Position numbers and translations under genes: made by a program
The notes under the pieces: model-generated
What the model was told of the DNA's origin: nothing
Databases searched by the model: none
The model's input: the letters and a program-made list of their open reading frames with translations, nothing else
Assembly: GCF_024462815.1 (NCBI RefSeq)
Contig: NZ_JANGCG010000002.1
Span: 1-64,000 of the forward strand
DNA length: 64,000 nucleotides
Direction of reading: 5' to 3'
Source: Gemmiger formicilis
GTDB taxonomy: Bacteria > Bacillota > Clostridia > Oscillospirales > Ruminococcaceae
Part shown: in pieces, positions 47,777 through 56,110 of the stretch
How the letters are laid out: each line of letters opens with the position of its first letter
Position numbering within the stretch: the first letter of the stretch is position 1

Positions 47777-50141
47777 ATGCCTTCTTACGCTTTTTTCTGT
47801 TTTTCCAGTCATTCGCCATGCTTTGCAGGCGTTCACCCATAAAGGTGAGCCCGGCCAACGTGGGAGCACTGAGGGCCAGCATAACCACCAGCACCAGCGT
47901 GCCGCCCAGATCCAGCTGCACCAGCGGCAGCCAGCGGGCCAGCAGAACAGCCCCGCCGACACCCACCACGGTCATGGTGCCCCAGATGCCCCAGTGCAGC
48001 GGCGTGAACGGAATACACACGCCCCACAAAACTTGCAGGCCCACGCACAGAATCACAAAGGTGCAGATGGTTCCCACCATCTCGGAGGGAATGTCAAAGG
48101 CATGGCCGAAGCCCTGCACGCAGAACACCAGCAGGAAATCCGTCATCCCGCCGGGCAGCGCGGCGCGCAGCACATTGCGCAGGAAGCGCCCCCGCACCAG
48201 CTCATGGTTCGGCTCCAACGCCAGAAAGAACGCCGGTGCACCGATGGTGGCAAACGTCACCAGAGACAGCTGCAGCGGCTGGAACGGATAGGCCAACGGC
48301 AGCGCCAGTGCCACAATACTGAGCAGGAAGGAAAAGATATTCTTGACCAGAAACAGCGAGGCCGAGCGCTGAATGTTGTTGATAACCCGCCGCCCCTCGG
48401 CCACAACACCGGGCAGTGCGGCAAAGTCGGAATCCAGCAGCACCAGCTGGGCCACCTGACTGGCGGCCTGCGCGCCCGATGCCATTGCAATGCCGCAGTC
48501 GGCGTCTTTTAAGGCAAGCACGTCATTGACGCCATCGCCGGTCATGGCCACCGTGTGACCGCGGCGCTGCAGGGCGTGCACAAGCTGGCGTTTCTGCTCC
48601 GGCGTCACACGGCCAAAAACCGTGCAGGTCTCTGCCGCCTCGGCCAGCGCCTTCTCACTGCGCAGCGTTGCGGCATCCACCCAGCGTTCCGCCCCGGCAA
48701 TGCCCGCGTTAGCCGCCACATGGCTGACCGCCTGCGGGTCATCGCCCGAGATAACCTTGACAGCCACCCCCTGCTTGGCGAAATAGCGGAAGGTCTTGGG
48801 GGCGTTCTCCCGGATGCGGTTCTGCACCGGCAGCAGCGCCAGAAATTCAAGCTGCGCTGCGTCCAGTGCGGCGGGCGGGTTCGGCAGTGCCGTGTTGTAC
48901 TGGGCCAGCAGCAGCACGCGGCGGCCCTGTGCCAGCAGCGGAGAAAGCACATCGGCAAATTCCGCCGCCCGGCTTCCGGCCAGCACATCCGGCGCGCCGA
49001 CCACATAGCACCCATGCGCCCCAAAGTCCTTGGCGCTGTACTTGTACGCCGTGTTGAAGGGGATGCTGCGCACCGCAAGCCACGGCGTGCTCCCCTGCCC
49101 GAAGCGCGCTGTCAGGGCGCGGCCCGTGTCGTTGTCGGGCTGCTCCCCCGCGTAAAAAGCCGCCAGAATCTCGCTGACAGGCGCATTTTCCGCCAGCGGC
49201 AGCGGGTCATCGGCCTGCATCGTGCTCTCGGTAATCGTGCCGGTCTTGTCCACGCAGAGCACATCCACCCGGGCCAGCGTCTCGATGCAGTTCATATCCC
49301 GGGTCAGCACCTTGCGGCGGGCCAGCCGCATCATGCTCACCGCCAGCGCCACGCTGGTCAGCAGATAGAGCCCCTCCGGTATCATACCAATCAGGGCGGC
49401 AACCGTGGAATCCACGGTCTCCTTCATCGTGAGCCCCAGCACCCAGTGCTGCTTCCAAATCAACACCGCGCCAATCGGAATCAGCGCCACGCCGATGAAT
49501 TTTATCAGCTTATCCAAGCTGCGCATCATCTCGCCGCGGGCTACCTTGTGGCCGTTGGCCTGCGCCTCGGCGGTCAGCTTGCTGGCATAGCTCTCGGCTC
49601 CCACGTGGGTCAACCGCGCCGTGCAGCGCCCCGCCATCAGGAAGCTGCCCGAGCGCAGCTCTGCGCCGCGCTCCTTCGGCACCGCCCGGGCCTCGCCGGT
49701 GATGAGCGATTCATTGGCCTGCGCACTGCCGTCCACCACCACGGCATCCGCCACAATCTGGTCGCCCGCGCCAAATTCCACCACATCATCCTTGACCAAA
49801 TCATCGGACAGCACGGCGCACCACTTACCGTCCCGCAGGCAGCGCACCTTCCGCGCAGAAACCAGCGTCAGCTTGTCGATGGTCTTTTTGGCGCGCAGCT
49901 GCTGCACAATGCCGATGAGGGTGTTCCAGAACACAATCCCCAGAAACCCCATATTGAGCCACGAGTGCACCAGCGCCAGCATGACCGCCAGCACCAGAAA
50001 CACCAGATTGAAATAGGTACAGATATTGTCCCGCACAATCTCCCCGGTGGTTCTGGTCTGGGATTGAGGCGGCCGGTTTGTCTGGCCCGCCGCACGGCGC
50101 GCTTCGACCTCGGCAGCGGTCAGGCCGGTGATGGATGCCAT
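47775..50141 (-). CDS. P-type cation ATPase (CtpE-like)
   Basis: A 788-residue P2/P3-like cation pump. The helix-4 motif is GMIPEGL (252-258), the phosphorylated Asp298 lies in VDKTGTITE, the actuator loop is SLITGEA and the hinge is MTGDGVNDVLALKDADCGIA. Only about ten helices are seen and there is no heavy-metal CPC motif, so Cu/Zn/Cd pumping is unlikely. The PEG-type helix 4 and overall length resemble CtpE-type Ca2+ importers and MgtA-like pumps; calcium is my best guess. The start at 50141 follows AAAGGAG by 8 nt. The gene is alone, with a terminator at its end. Confidence 0.88.
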   Translation of the reverse strand: MASITGLTAAEVEARRAAGQTNRPPQSQTRTTGEIVRDNICTYFNLVFLVLAVMLALVHSWLNMGFLGIVFWNTLIGIVQQLRAKKTIDKLTLVSARKVRCLRDGKWCAVLSDDLVKDDVVEFGAGDQIVADAVVVDGSAQANESLITGEARAVPKERGAELRSGSFLMAGRCTARLTHVGAESYASKLTAEAQANGHKVARGEMMRSLDKLIKFIGVALIPIGAVLIWKQHWVLGLTMKETVDSTVAALIGMIPEGLYLLTSVALAVSMMRLARRKVLTRDMNCIETLARVDVLCVDKTGTITESTMQADDPLPLAENAPVSEILAAFYAGEQPDNDTGRALTARFGQGSTPWLAVRSIPFNTAYKYSAKDFGAHGCYVVGAPDVLAGSRAAEFADVLSPLLAQGRRVLLLAQYNTALPNPPAALDAAQLEFLALLPVQNRIRENAPKTFRYFAKQGVAVKVISGDDPQAVSHVAANAGIAGAERWVDAATLRSEKALAEAAETCTVFGRVTPEQKRQLVHALQRRGHTVAMTGDGVNDVLALKDADCGIAMASGAQAASQVAQLVLLDSDFAALPGVVAEGRRVINNIQRSASLFLVKNIFSFLLSIVALALPLAYPFQPLQLSLVTFATIGAPAFFLALEPNHELVRGRFLRNVLRAALPGGMTDFLLVFCVQGFGHAFDIPSEMVGTICTFVILCVGLQVLWGVCIPFTPLHWGIWGTMTVVGVGGAVLLARWLPLVQLDLGGTLVLVVMLALSAPTLAGLTFMGERLQSMANDWKNRKKRKKA

Positions 50142-50255
50142 AGAGGAAACTCCTTTCGGGTGGAATTGGGTAAGTTGTAGGGGCAGCCTATCCATACAAA
50201 CGATTTATCTCTCCGCATTATTGCAAGTATACCCATCAACTATGAACAAAACAAG

Positions 50256-50285
50256 CGCCCGACTGCTTTTTTGGGCAGTCGGGCG
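50256..50285 (-). terminator. Terminator of prfB-marR
   Basis: CGCCCGACTGC and GCAGTCGGGCG with an 8-nt loop, 18 nt past the marR stop codon. Confidence 0.82.
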
Positions 50286-50303
50286 GTTTTGTATGATTCT
50301 GTT

Positions 50304-50783
50304 TTAGTCGCGCTCCAATGGCTCAAAGGCCTCCGCCGGGTCGGCGTCCACGGCCTCCAGATTCCGGGTCAGCCGGTCAAGAACCTTATAAAAGGTAGCC
50401 AGCTCGGCGGGGTCTATTCCCTCGTCTGCGCGGCGCGACACATCGGCCACCACGGCCCTTACCCGCACAGCGCGGTCGCGGCCTGCATCGGTCAGCAGGT
50501 AGATAGCGTTATACTTGCCGGGCTGGCCCTGCTTTTCCACCAGCTCACAGCGGACCAAATCCGCCAGCACGCGGGAAATCATCGCCGGGTCCAAATCACA
50601 GCGGTCGGTCAGCTCCGAGAAGCGGTACCCCTCGGGTGCGGCGGCCAGCGTGCAGAGCACCAGCGTGTGGCCGGCCTTCAGCTCAATGCGGCTCATACCG
50701 CTGGCCTTGATGCGCTGAATGACCTTCTGCAGCCGCGCCAGCGAGACAGACAGCCGGATAAAACGGTCCTCCATATCAGACAT
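50304..50783 (-). CDS. MarR-family transcriptional regulator
   Basis: A 159-residue winged-helix regulator. RFSELTDRCDLDPAMISRVL is the recognition helix-turn-helix and VEKQGQPGKYNAIYLLTDAG the wing, as in MarR proteins; flanking helices form the dimer interface. The ATG at 50783 overlaps the prfB stop codon by 8 nt, so it is read from the same message. Its target is unknown; the P-type ATPase is the next gene downstream but lies beyond a terminator. Confidence 0.9.
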   Translation of the reverse strand: MSDMEDRFIRLSVSLARLQKVIQRIKASGMSRIELKAGHTLVLCTLAAAPEGYRFSELTDRCDLDPAMISRVLADLVRCELVEKQGQPGKYNAIYLLTDAGRDRAVRVRAVVADVSRRADEGIDPAELATFYKVLDRLTRNLEAVDADPAEAFEPLERD

Positions 50784-51897
50784 CCTGCAGCTCGCCGCGG
50801 GAGCTTGCTTTCAGGTAGGCGTAGATGAAGCCGTCCAGATCGCCGTCCATAACGGCCTGCACGTTGCCGCTCTCGTAGTTGGTGCGGTGGTCCTTGACCA
50901 GCGTGTAGGGCATAAAGACATAGCTGCGAATCTGGTGGCCCCAGGCAATCTCGTTCTGCACGCCCTTGATATCGTCAATCTTGTCCTTGTGCTGCTGCAG
51001 GGCAATCTGGTACAGCTTGGCCTTCATCATCTCCATGGCGTACTCACGGTTCTGCAGCTGGCTGCGCTGGGTCTGGCAGCTGGTCACAATGCCGGTGGGC
51101 TTGTGAATCAGGCGGACGGCAGAAGAAGTCTTGTTGATGTGCTGGCCACCGGCACCGGAGGAACGGTAGACCTGCATTTCAATATCGGCGGGGTTGATTT
51201 CAATGTTGATGTTGTTGTCCAGCTCGGGCATAACCTCCAGGCTGGAGAAGCTGGTCTGGCGGCGGGCGTTGGCGTCAAAGGGGCTGATGCGCACCAGACG
51301 GTGGACACCGTGCTCACTCTTGAGCATACCGTAGGCGTTGGGGCCCTTCACCATCATGGAGGCGGACTTGATGCCGGCCTCATCGCCGTCCAGCACGTCC
51401 AGCACCTCCACGCTGTAGCCGTGGGCTTCGGCCCAGCGGGTGTACATACGGTAGAGCATCTCGGCCCAGTCCTGCGCCTCGGTGCCGCCGGTGCCTGCGT
51501 GGAAGGTCAGGATGGCGTTGTTGTGGTCATACTCGCCGTTCAGCATCGTCATGAGCTGCAGCTCATCGATGGCCTTCTCCACGCCCTCGACAGCCTCCTC
51601 ACCCTCGGCTGCCAGAGAGGGGTCATTCTCCTCCTCAATCATGAGCAGCAGGGTCTCGGCCTCCTCATACTGGGTGGACAGCTTGCCGAAGCGCTCGAGC
51701 TTGTTCTTGACCTCGCCCATCTCGCTGATGATTTTCTGGCTGCGGGCCTGGTCATCGTAGAAGCCGGGCATCGTCATCTGGTGCTCCAGCTCGGCCAGAC
51801 GCTTCTCGCTGGCTTCGATGGCCAGGGCATCCCGCAGGTCGTCCACGGCGGTTTTCATACCGCCGAGCTTTGCTTTCAGTTCGTCAATGGTAATCAT
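50776..51897 (-). CDS. prfB: Peptide chain release factor 2, without frameshift
   Basis: A 373-residue class I release factor that reads UAA and UGA. SSGAGGQHINKTSSAVRLIH carries the GGQ motif and RLVRISPFDANARRQTSF the SPF codon-recognition motif. Unlike most bacterial prfB genes, the coding frame is continuous: the N-terminal part that usually ends in CTT TGA is read straight through, so the autoregulatory +1 frameshift is absent. ATG 51897 has GAGGG about 8 nt upstream. It is followed by marR in the same transcript. Confidence 0.95.
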   Translation of the reverse strand: MITIDELKAKLGGMKTAVDDLRDALAIEASEKRLAELEHQMTMPGFYDDQARSQKIISEMGEVKNKLERFGKLSTQYEEAETLLLMIEEENDPSLAAEGEEAVEGVEKAIDELQLMTMLNGEYDHNNAILTFHAGTGGTEAQDWAEMLYRMYTRWAEAHGYSVEVLDVLDGDEAGIKSASMMVKGPNAYGMLKSEHGVHRLVRISPFDANARRQTSFSSLEVMPELDNNINIEINPADIEMQVYRSSGAGGQHINKTSSAVRLIHKPTGIVTSCQTQRSQLQNREYAMEMMKAKLYQIALQQHKDKIDDIKGVQNEIAWGHQIRSYVFMPYTLVKDHRTNYESGNVQAVMDGDLDGFIYAYLKASSRGELQDV

Positions 51898-52000
51898 ATA
51901 TTTTTCCCTCGTCACACATAAGTTGGCATAAAACTACATAGTAGCATTATAAGACAATTCCCGGAAGTTGTAAAGAAAAATTTAAAATGTATCGGTTTAT

Positions 52001-52029
52001 TTGCATTTATCCATTTGATGCGGTATAAT
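52001..52029 (+). promoter_or_regulatory. Promoter of the zinc-ribbon/RING gene
   Basis: TTGCAT and TATAAT with a 17-nt spacer, 36 nt before the start codon. Confidence 0.68.
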
Positions 52030-52064
52030 GGCTTTATGTTACGGAAAGGAAATACCAGTACACA

Positions 52065-53081
52065 ATGACACGTTACACAGGAAACCACTGCCCTGTCTGC
52101 GAACAGGCATTTACCGACGAGGATGATATCGTCGTTTGCCCCGACTGCGGCACGCCCTACCACCGGGCCTGCTGGCAGAAGGTTGGGGCCTGTATGCACA
52201 AATCCGAGCACGCCGCCGGGTTTGAATGGAAGCCCGAGGTCGGCCCTGAGGCCGAACAGGCCGCCCACGAGGCCACCTGCCCCAACTGCGGCACCCACAA
52301 CACGCCGGGCGCGGCGCGGTGCAGCCACTGCGGCTGCCCCCTGCCCAAGAGCACCGGCGCTGAGGACGCCAAGGCCGAGGATGAAAAGTCCGTGCCCATC
52401 TATGCCCGCGACCCCGCCGTGCACAGCAAGGATCGCACCGAGCCCGGACCACACATAGACGCCTACGGCACAGGGGCAGACGGCGGCATCTACCGCCGCG
52501 AAATCGGCCCCGAGGACACCATTGACGGCATCAAGGCCAAGGACTGGGCCGCCTATGTGGGCCGCAGCCCGATGTACTACCTGATGCAGTTCTTCCGCAT
52601 GAGCCTGACGAAACAGAAGGTGGCGGTCAGTCTGTCCGCCTTCCTCTTTGGCCCGGCGTATCTGCTCTACCGCAAGATGTGGAAGGAGGGCCTGCTGACC
52701 GCCGTGCTGACCGTTGTGCTGAGTCTGCCCTCCCTCATCGCCATCGTGGCCACCTTCAACCCTTCCCTGTTCGGTGCCATGCCGCTGGGCTGGGTTCCCG
52801 TTGCGGCGGACGTCTGCGCGATTGCCGCATGGATTGTCAAAATCCTGCTGGGGCTGTTCTCGGTCTATCTCTACCGCAACCACGCCAAGAAAAACATTGA
52901 TAAAATCTGCACCGACTACCCGGAAGGCAACGCCCGCACGGATGCCCTGCTGCAGAAGGGCGGCACCTGCCTGCCCGCCGCACTGCTCTACTACGGCATT
53001 ATGCTGCTGCTGGCCTCGCTGGTCATCAATCTGGCCGGGCCCAGCTTTGTGCAGTACGCTATGGCAATGACCGGGTACTAA
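52065..53081 (+). CDS. Zinc-ribbon/RING-like protein with C-terminal membrane region
   Basis: A 338-residue protein. Residues 1-45 form a prokaryotic RING-like treble clef (HCPVCEQAFTDEDDIVVCPD, CGTPYHRACWQ, then C). A second zinc ribbon follows (TCPNCGTHNTPGAARCSHCG) at about 71-90. A charged linker leads to a DUF2628-like membrane half with about four helices (AFLFGPAYLLYRKMWKEGLL). The zinc modules should face the cytoplasm. Related proteins are common in Clostridia but their role is unknown; protein-protein contact at the membrane is the simplest guess. The ribosome site is distant (GGAAAGG, 15 nt). It is upstream of the nucleotidyltransferase gene with a 57-nt gap. Confidence 0.8.
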   Translation: MTRYTGNHCPVCEQAFTDEDDIVVCPDCGTPYHRACWQKVGACMHKSEHAAGFEWKPEVGPEAEQAAHEATCPNCGTHNTPGAARCSHCGCPLPKSTGAEDAKAEDEKSVPIYARDPAVHSKDRTEPGPHIDAYGTGADGGIYRREIGPEDTIDGIKAKDWAAYVGRSPMYYLMQFFRMSLTKQKVAVSLSAFLFGPAYLLYRKMWKEGLLTAVLTVVLSLPSLIAIVATFNPSLFGAMPLGWVPVAADVCAIAAWIVKILLGLFSVYLYRNHAKKNIDKICTDYPEGNARTDALLQKGGTCLPAALLYYGIMLLLASLVINLAGPSFVQYAMAMTGY

Positions 53082-53138
53082 GCGCACCCGGAATAAAAGA
53101 GGCTATCACACCGCATGGTGTATATGTAGGAGGAAATT

Positions 53139-54068
53139 ATGAAAACTGCATTGGTTATCATGGCCGCAGGCATCGGCTCCCGCTTCGGCGGCGGCATCAA
53201 GCAGCTGGCGGCTGTCGGCCCGAACGGCGAAATCATTATGGATTACTCCATCCACGATGCCATCGAGGCCGGGTTTGACAAGATCGTCTTTATCATCCGC
53301 CACGACATTGAGGATGCCTTCAAGGAAGCCATCGGCGACCGCATTGAGAAAATCTGCGCCGAACTGGGCGTTGAGATTGATTACGCCTTCCAGGCGCTGG
53401 AGAACGTGCCGGAGGGCTTCGCCGTGCCGGAGGGCCGTTCCAAGCCGTGGGGCACCGGCCAGGCCGTGCTGGCCTGCAAGGGCATCATCAAGGAGCCGTT
53501 TGCCGTCATCAACGCCGATGACTACTACGGCAAGGAGGCCTTTGTCCAGCTGCACAGCTTCCTGCAGGGCTACACGCCGGAGAAGCCCGGCGACCTAAGC
53601 ATGGCCGGCTTTGTGCTGAAGAACACCCTGAGCGATAACGGCGCCGTGACCCGCGGCATCTGCCAGATGAATGACGCCCACTACCTGACCGGCGTGCTGG
53701 AGACCAGCGGCATTGAAAAGACCGCTGACGGCGCGGCTGCAGGCGGCAAGGACATCGACATTAACAGTCTGGTTTCGATGAATATGTGGGCGCTGACCCC
53801 CGAGTTCGTGGATCTGCTGGACGCCGGCTTTGTGGAGTTCTTTGAGAAGGCCGAGCCCGCCAACCCGCTGAAGGCCGAGTATCTGCTGCCCATCTACATT
53901 GATGAGCTGCTCCACGCGGGCAAGGTCAGCGTCAAGGTGCTGCCCACCCATGACAAGTGGTTCGGCGTCACCTACGCCGAGGACAAGCAGACTGTCATTG
54001 ACAGCTTTGCCAAGCTGGTAGCGGACGGCGTCTACCAGAAGGACCTGTTCAGCGATTTGAAGAAGTAA
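53139..54068 (+). CDS. Sugar-phosphate nucleotidyltransferase
   Basis: A 309-residue Rossmann-fold nucleotidyltransferase. ALVIMAAGIGSRFGGGIKQL is the nucleotide-binding start and INADDYYGK carries the metal-binding Asp. GVTYAEDKQ closes it. Such stand-alone proteins in Oscillospiraceae lie near galT and galactose genes; UTP plus hexose 1-phosphate giving UDP-sugar is plausible. The exact sugar cannot be read. AGGAGGA precedes the ATG. A strong terminator follows, so it does not share a transcript with galT. Confidence 0.82.
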   Translation: MKTALVIMAAGIGSRFGGGIKQLAAVGPNGEIIMDYSIHDAIEAGFDKIVFIIRHDIEDAFKEAIGDRIEKICAELGVEIDYAFQALENVPEGFAVPEGRSKPWGTGQAVLACKGIIKEPFAVINADDYYGKEAFVQLHSFLQGYTPEKPGDLSMAGFVLKNTLSDNGAVTRGICQMNDAHYLTGVLETSGIEKTADGAAAGGKDIDINSLVSMNMWALTPEFVDLLDAGFVEFFEKAEPANPLKAEYLLPIYIDELLHAGKVSVKVLPTHDKWFGVTYAEDKQTVIDSFAKLVADGVYQKDLFSDLKK

Positions 54069-54076
54069 GATGAAAC

Positions 54077-54122
54077 AAGCGGCCCTGTGTGAGCAATTTC
54101 ACGCAGGGCCGCTTGCGTTTTT
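54077..54122 (+). terminator. Terminator of the nucleotidyltransferase gene
   Basis: Arms AAGCGGCCCTG and CAGGGCCGCTT with an inner TGTGAG/TCACG pairing, then TTTTT. Confidence 0.85.
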
Positions 54123-54131
54123 GAGTTGCCC

Positions 54132-54219
54132 GTAGGGCGGGGCTCTGCTCCGCCCGGGGTGGTTGCCCATCAGCTTCCGCTTGCGGCAAGCGACCGGGCC
54201 GGGCGTGCCCGGCCCCTAC
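54132..54219. repeat. Two facing copies of repeat family B
   Basis: 54132-54156 starts GTAGGGCGGGGCTCTGCTCC and 54196-54219 ends GGCCCCTAC, its inverse. Both contain their own hairpin. Together they form an inverted pair, like repetitive extragenic palindromes. Confidence 0.65.
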
Positions 54220-54421
54220 AGGGCGGTGTTTCCGTCCTCCCCGCTTGACACCGGGCCATTCCTATGCGACAATGACAACAGGGACAAAATTTTCACGCGG
54301 GCAAGGGACTCTTTGGTTGAAAATTGCAAAAGACTGGCACACAACGCTATGGAAAGCGGAGGCAAAAGGCGGTATGGTTAATATAACAGAACACAACACA
54401 CACCGCTACAGGAGGGTACTT

Positions 54422-56005
54422 ATGGCAAAGAATGAACTGGACATTACGACCCTGACGCCGGAGCAGCGCGACGCACGTCTGGCGCTGGACGTGGAGCGCC
54501 TGCTGCGCTTTGGCCGCAAACACAAGCTGATTAAGGATTTGGACATTCTGGTGGCACGCAACACCCTGCTGGACACGCTGGCTCTGACCGCCCCCAGCGA
54601 GGCCAAGCTGCCGAAGGAGAACCTTGCCTCCCCTGCCGCCCTGCTGGATGAGATGGTGGAGCTGGCCGCCCAGAAGGAGCTGTTTGACGGTGCAGTCAAC
54701 CAGTACCGCATCAACTTTGAGACCCGCCTGATGGGTGCCCTGATGCCCCGCGAGAGCGAGGTCTGCAAGAAGTTCCAGAAGCTCTACCGCAAGCAGGGTG
54801 CCAAGGCTGCCACCGACTGGTTCTATCAGCTCTGCGTGGACGCCAACTACATCCGCACCGCGCAGATTGCCAAGAACATCCAGTGGAACACCGCCACCCC
54901 CTATGGCGAGCTGGAAATCACCATCAACCTGACCAAGCCCGAGAAAGACCCCAAGACCATCGCGCTGGAGCGCCTGCAGCCGAAATCCGGCTACCCGGCC
55001 TGTATGCTCTGCAAGGAGAACATCGGTTACGCTGGGCGTATCAACTTCCCGGCACGGCAGACCCACCGCATTGTGCCCATCACGCTGGCGGGCGAGCAGT
55101 TCTATCTGCAGTACAGCCCCTACGCCTACTTCCATGAGCACTGCATCATGCTGCACGAGCAGCACAAGCCGATGGAGATGAACAAGCAGACGCTGGCCGA
55201 GATTTTCGACTTTGTGGCGCAGTTCCCCCATTACACCTGCGGCTCCAACGCCGATTTGCCCATTGTGGGCGGCAGCATCCTGAGCCACAGCCATTTCCAG
55301 GGCGGGCAGTATGTGTTCCCGATGCAGAAGGCAAGCGTTGCCGTGCCCATGGCGGATATCCGCTATCCGGGCGTCAAGGCCGGTATTCTGAACTGGCCTG
55401 TCTCTGCCGTGCGGCTGGTGGGCCGCAGCAGCCAGCAACTGCAGATTGTGGCCAACAATATTCTGACGGCATGGCGCAGCTACACCGATGAGAGCGTCGG
55501 GATTCTGGCCGAGACCGACGGCACGCCCCACAACACCGTGACGCCGATCCTGCACTATGACGAGACCGAGGGCTTCATCCTTGACCTTGCTCTGCGCAAC
55601 AACCGCACCAGTGAGGAGTTCCCCGACGGCATCTTCCACCCGCACAAGGAATACCACAATATTAAAAAGGAAAACATTGGCCTGATTGAGGTCATGGGTC
55701 TGGCCATCCTGCCCGCCCGCCTGAAGGACCAGGGCGCACAGATTGCTGAAATTCTGGCGGGCCAGCGCCCCAACACCAGCCGCCAGCCCGGCGACGCACT
55801 GGCCGTGCACGCCGACTGGATTGACGAGCTGATTGCCAAGTACGGCACCGACATGAAGCCGCAGGACGCCAACAAGGCCGTGAAAGCTGAGATTGGCACC
55901 GTCTTCAGCCACGTGCTGGAAAACGCCGGTGTGTTCAAGCAGGACGCGCAGGGTCAGGCCGCATTCGTGAGATTTATGCAGAGTGTCGGCTTCAAAAAAG
56001 CATAA
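54422..56005 (+). CDS. galT: UTP--hexose-1-phosphate uridylyltransferase (Firmicute type)
   Basis: A 527-residue GalT of the long Firmicute class, which exchanges UMP between UDP-glucose and galactose 1-phosphate in the Leloir pathway. LSHSHFQGG carries the His-Ser-His nucleophile motif; YPACMLCKENIGYAGR and PQDTPHN-like ETDGTPHNTVTP are family marks. The start is ATG 54422, with GGAGGG 6 nt upstream; the open frame extends upstream without a ribosome site. No galK or galE is adjacent. Its terminator is at 56016-56049. Confidence 0.94.
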   Translation: MAKNELDITTLTPEQRDARLALDVERLLRFGRKHKLIKDLDILVARNTLLDTLALTAPSEAKLPKENLASPAALLDEMVELAAQKELFDGAVNQYRINFETRLMGALMPRESEVCKKFQKLYRKQGAKAATDWFYQLCVDANYIRTAQIAKNIQWNTATPYGELEITINLTKPEKDPKTIALERLQPKSGYPACMLCKENIGYAGRINFPARQTHRIVPITLAGEQFYLQYSPYAYFHEHCIMLHEQHKPMEMNKQTLAEIFDFVAQFPHYTCGSNADLPIVGGSILSHSHFQGGQYVFPMQKASVAVPMADIRYPGVKAGILNWPVSAVRLVGRSSQQLQIVANNILTAWRSYTDESVGILAETDGTPHNTVTPILHYDETEGFILDLALRNNRTSEEFPDGIFHPHKEYHNIKKENIGLIEVMGLAILPARLKDQGAQIAEILAGQRPNTSRQPGDALAVHADWIDELIAKYGTDMKPQDANKAVKAEIGTVFSHVLENAGVFKQDAQGQAAFVRFMQSVGFKKA

Positions 56006-56015
56006 TATAGAGCAG

Positions 56016-56049
56016 CAGGGGTTCCCGGCAAAACGGGAACCCCTGTTTT
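56016..56049 (+). terminator. Terminator of galT
   Basis: CAGGGGTTCCCG and CGGGAACCCCTG with a 6-nt loop, then TTTTATTT. Confidence 0.88.
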
Positions 56050-56058
56050 ATTTGTGTT

Positions 56059-56095
56059 GTAGGGGCCGGGCATGCCCGGATGAGGGGCGGCCTTG
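56059..56095 (+). repeat. Hybrid repeat (family B head, family A tail)
   Basis: GTAGGGGCCGGGCATGCCCG is a family-B unit; it runs directly into GATGAGGGGCGGCCTTGC, which is the tail of family A as at 61912-61931. The composite suggests that the families share a module. Confidence 0.6.
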
Positions 56096-56110
56096 CGTTG
56101 GCACCATCCA

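Larger units (their letters stand above)
54069..54421. other. Intergenic region with terminator and two facing repeats
   Basis: 54077-54122 is the terminator of the nucleotidyltransferase gene. 54132-54156 and 54196-54219 are inverted copies of repeat family B that could pair into an 88-nt structure. 54240-54400 has no gene and no clear promoter; galT starts at 54422. Confidence 0.65.

Noticed and set aside
51800..51860. A programmed +1 frameshift in prfB
   Set aside because: The frame is continuous from ATG 51897, and the CTT TGA C site does not occur at the expected place.
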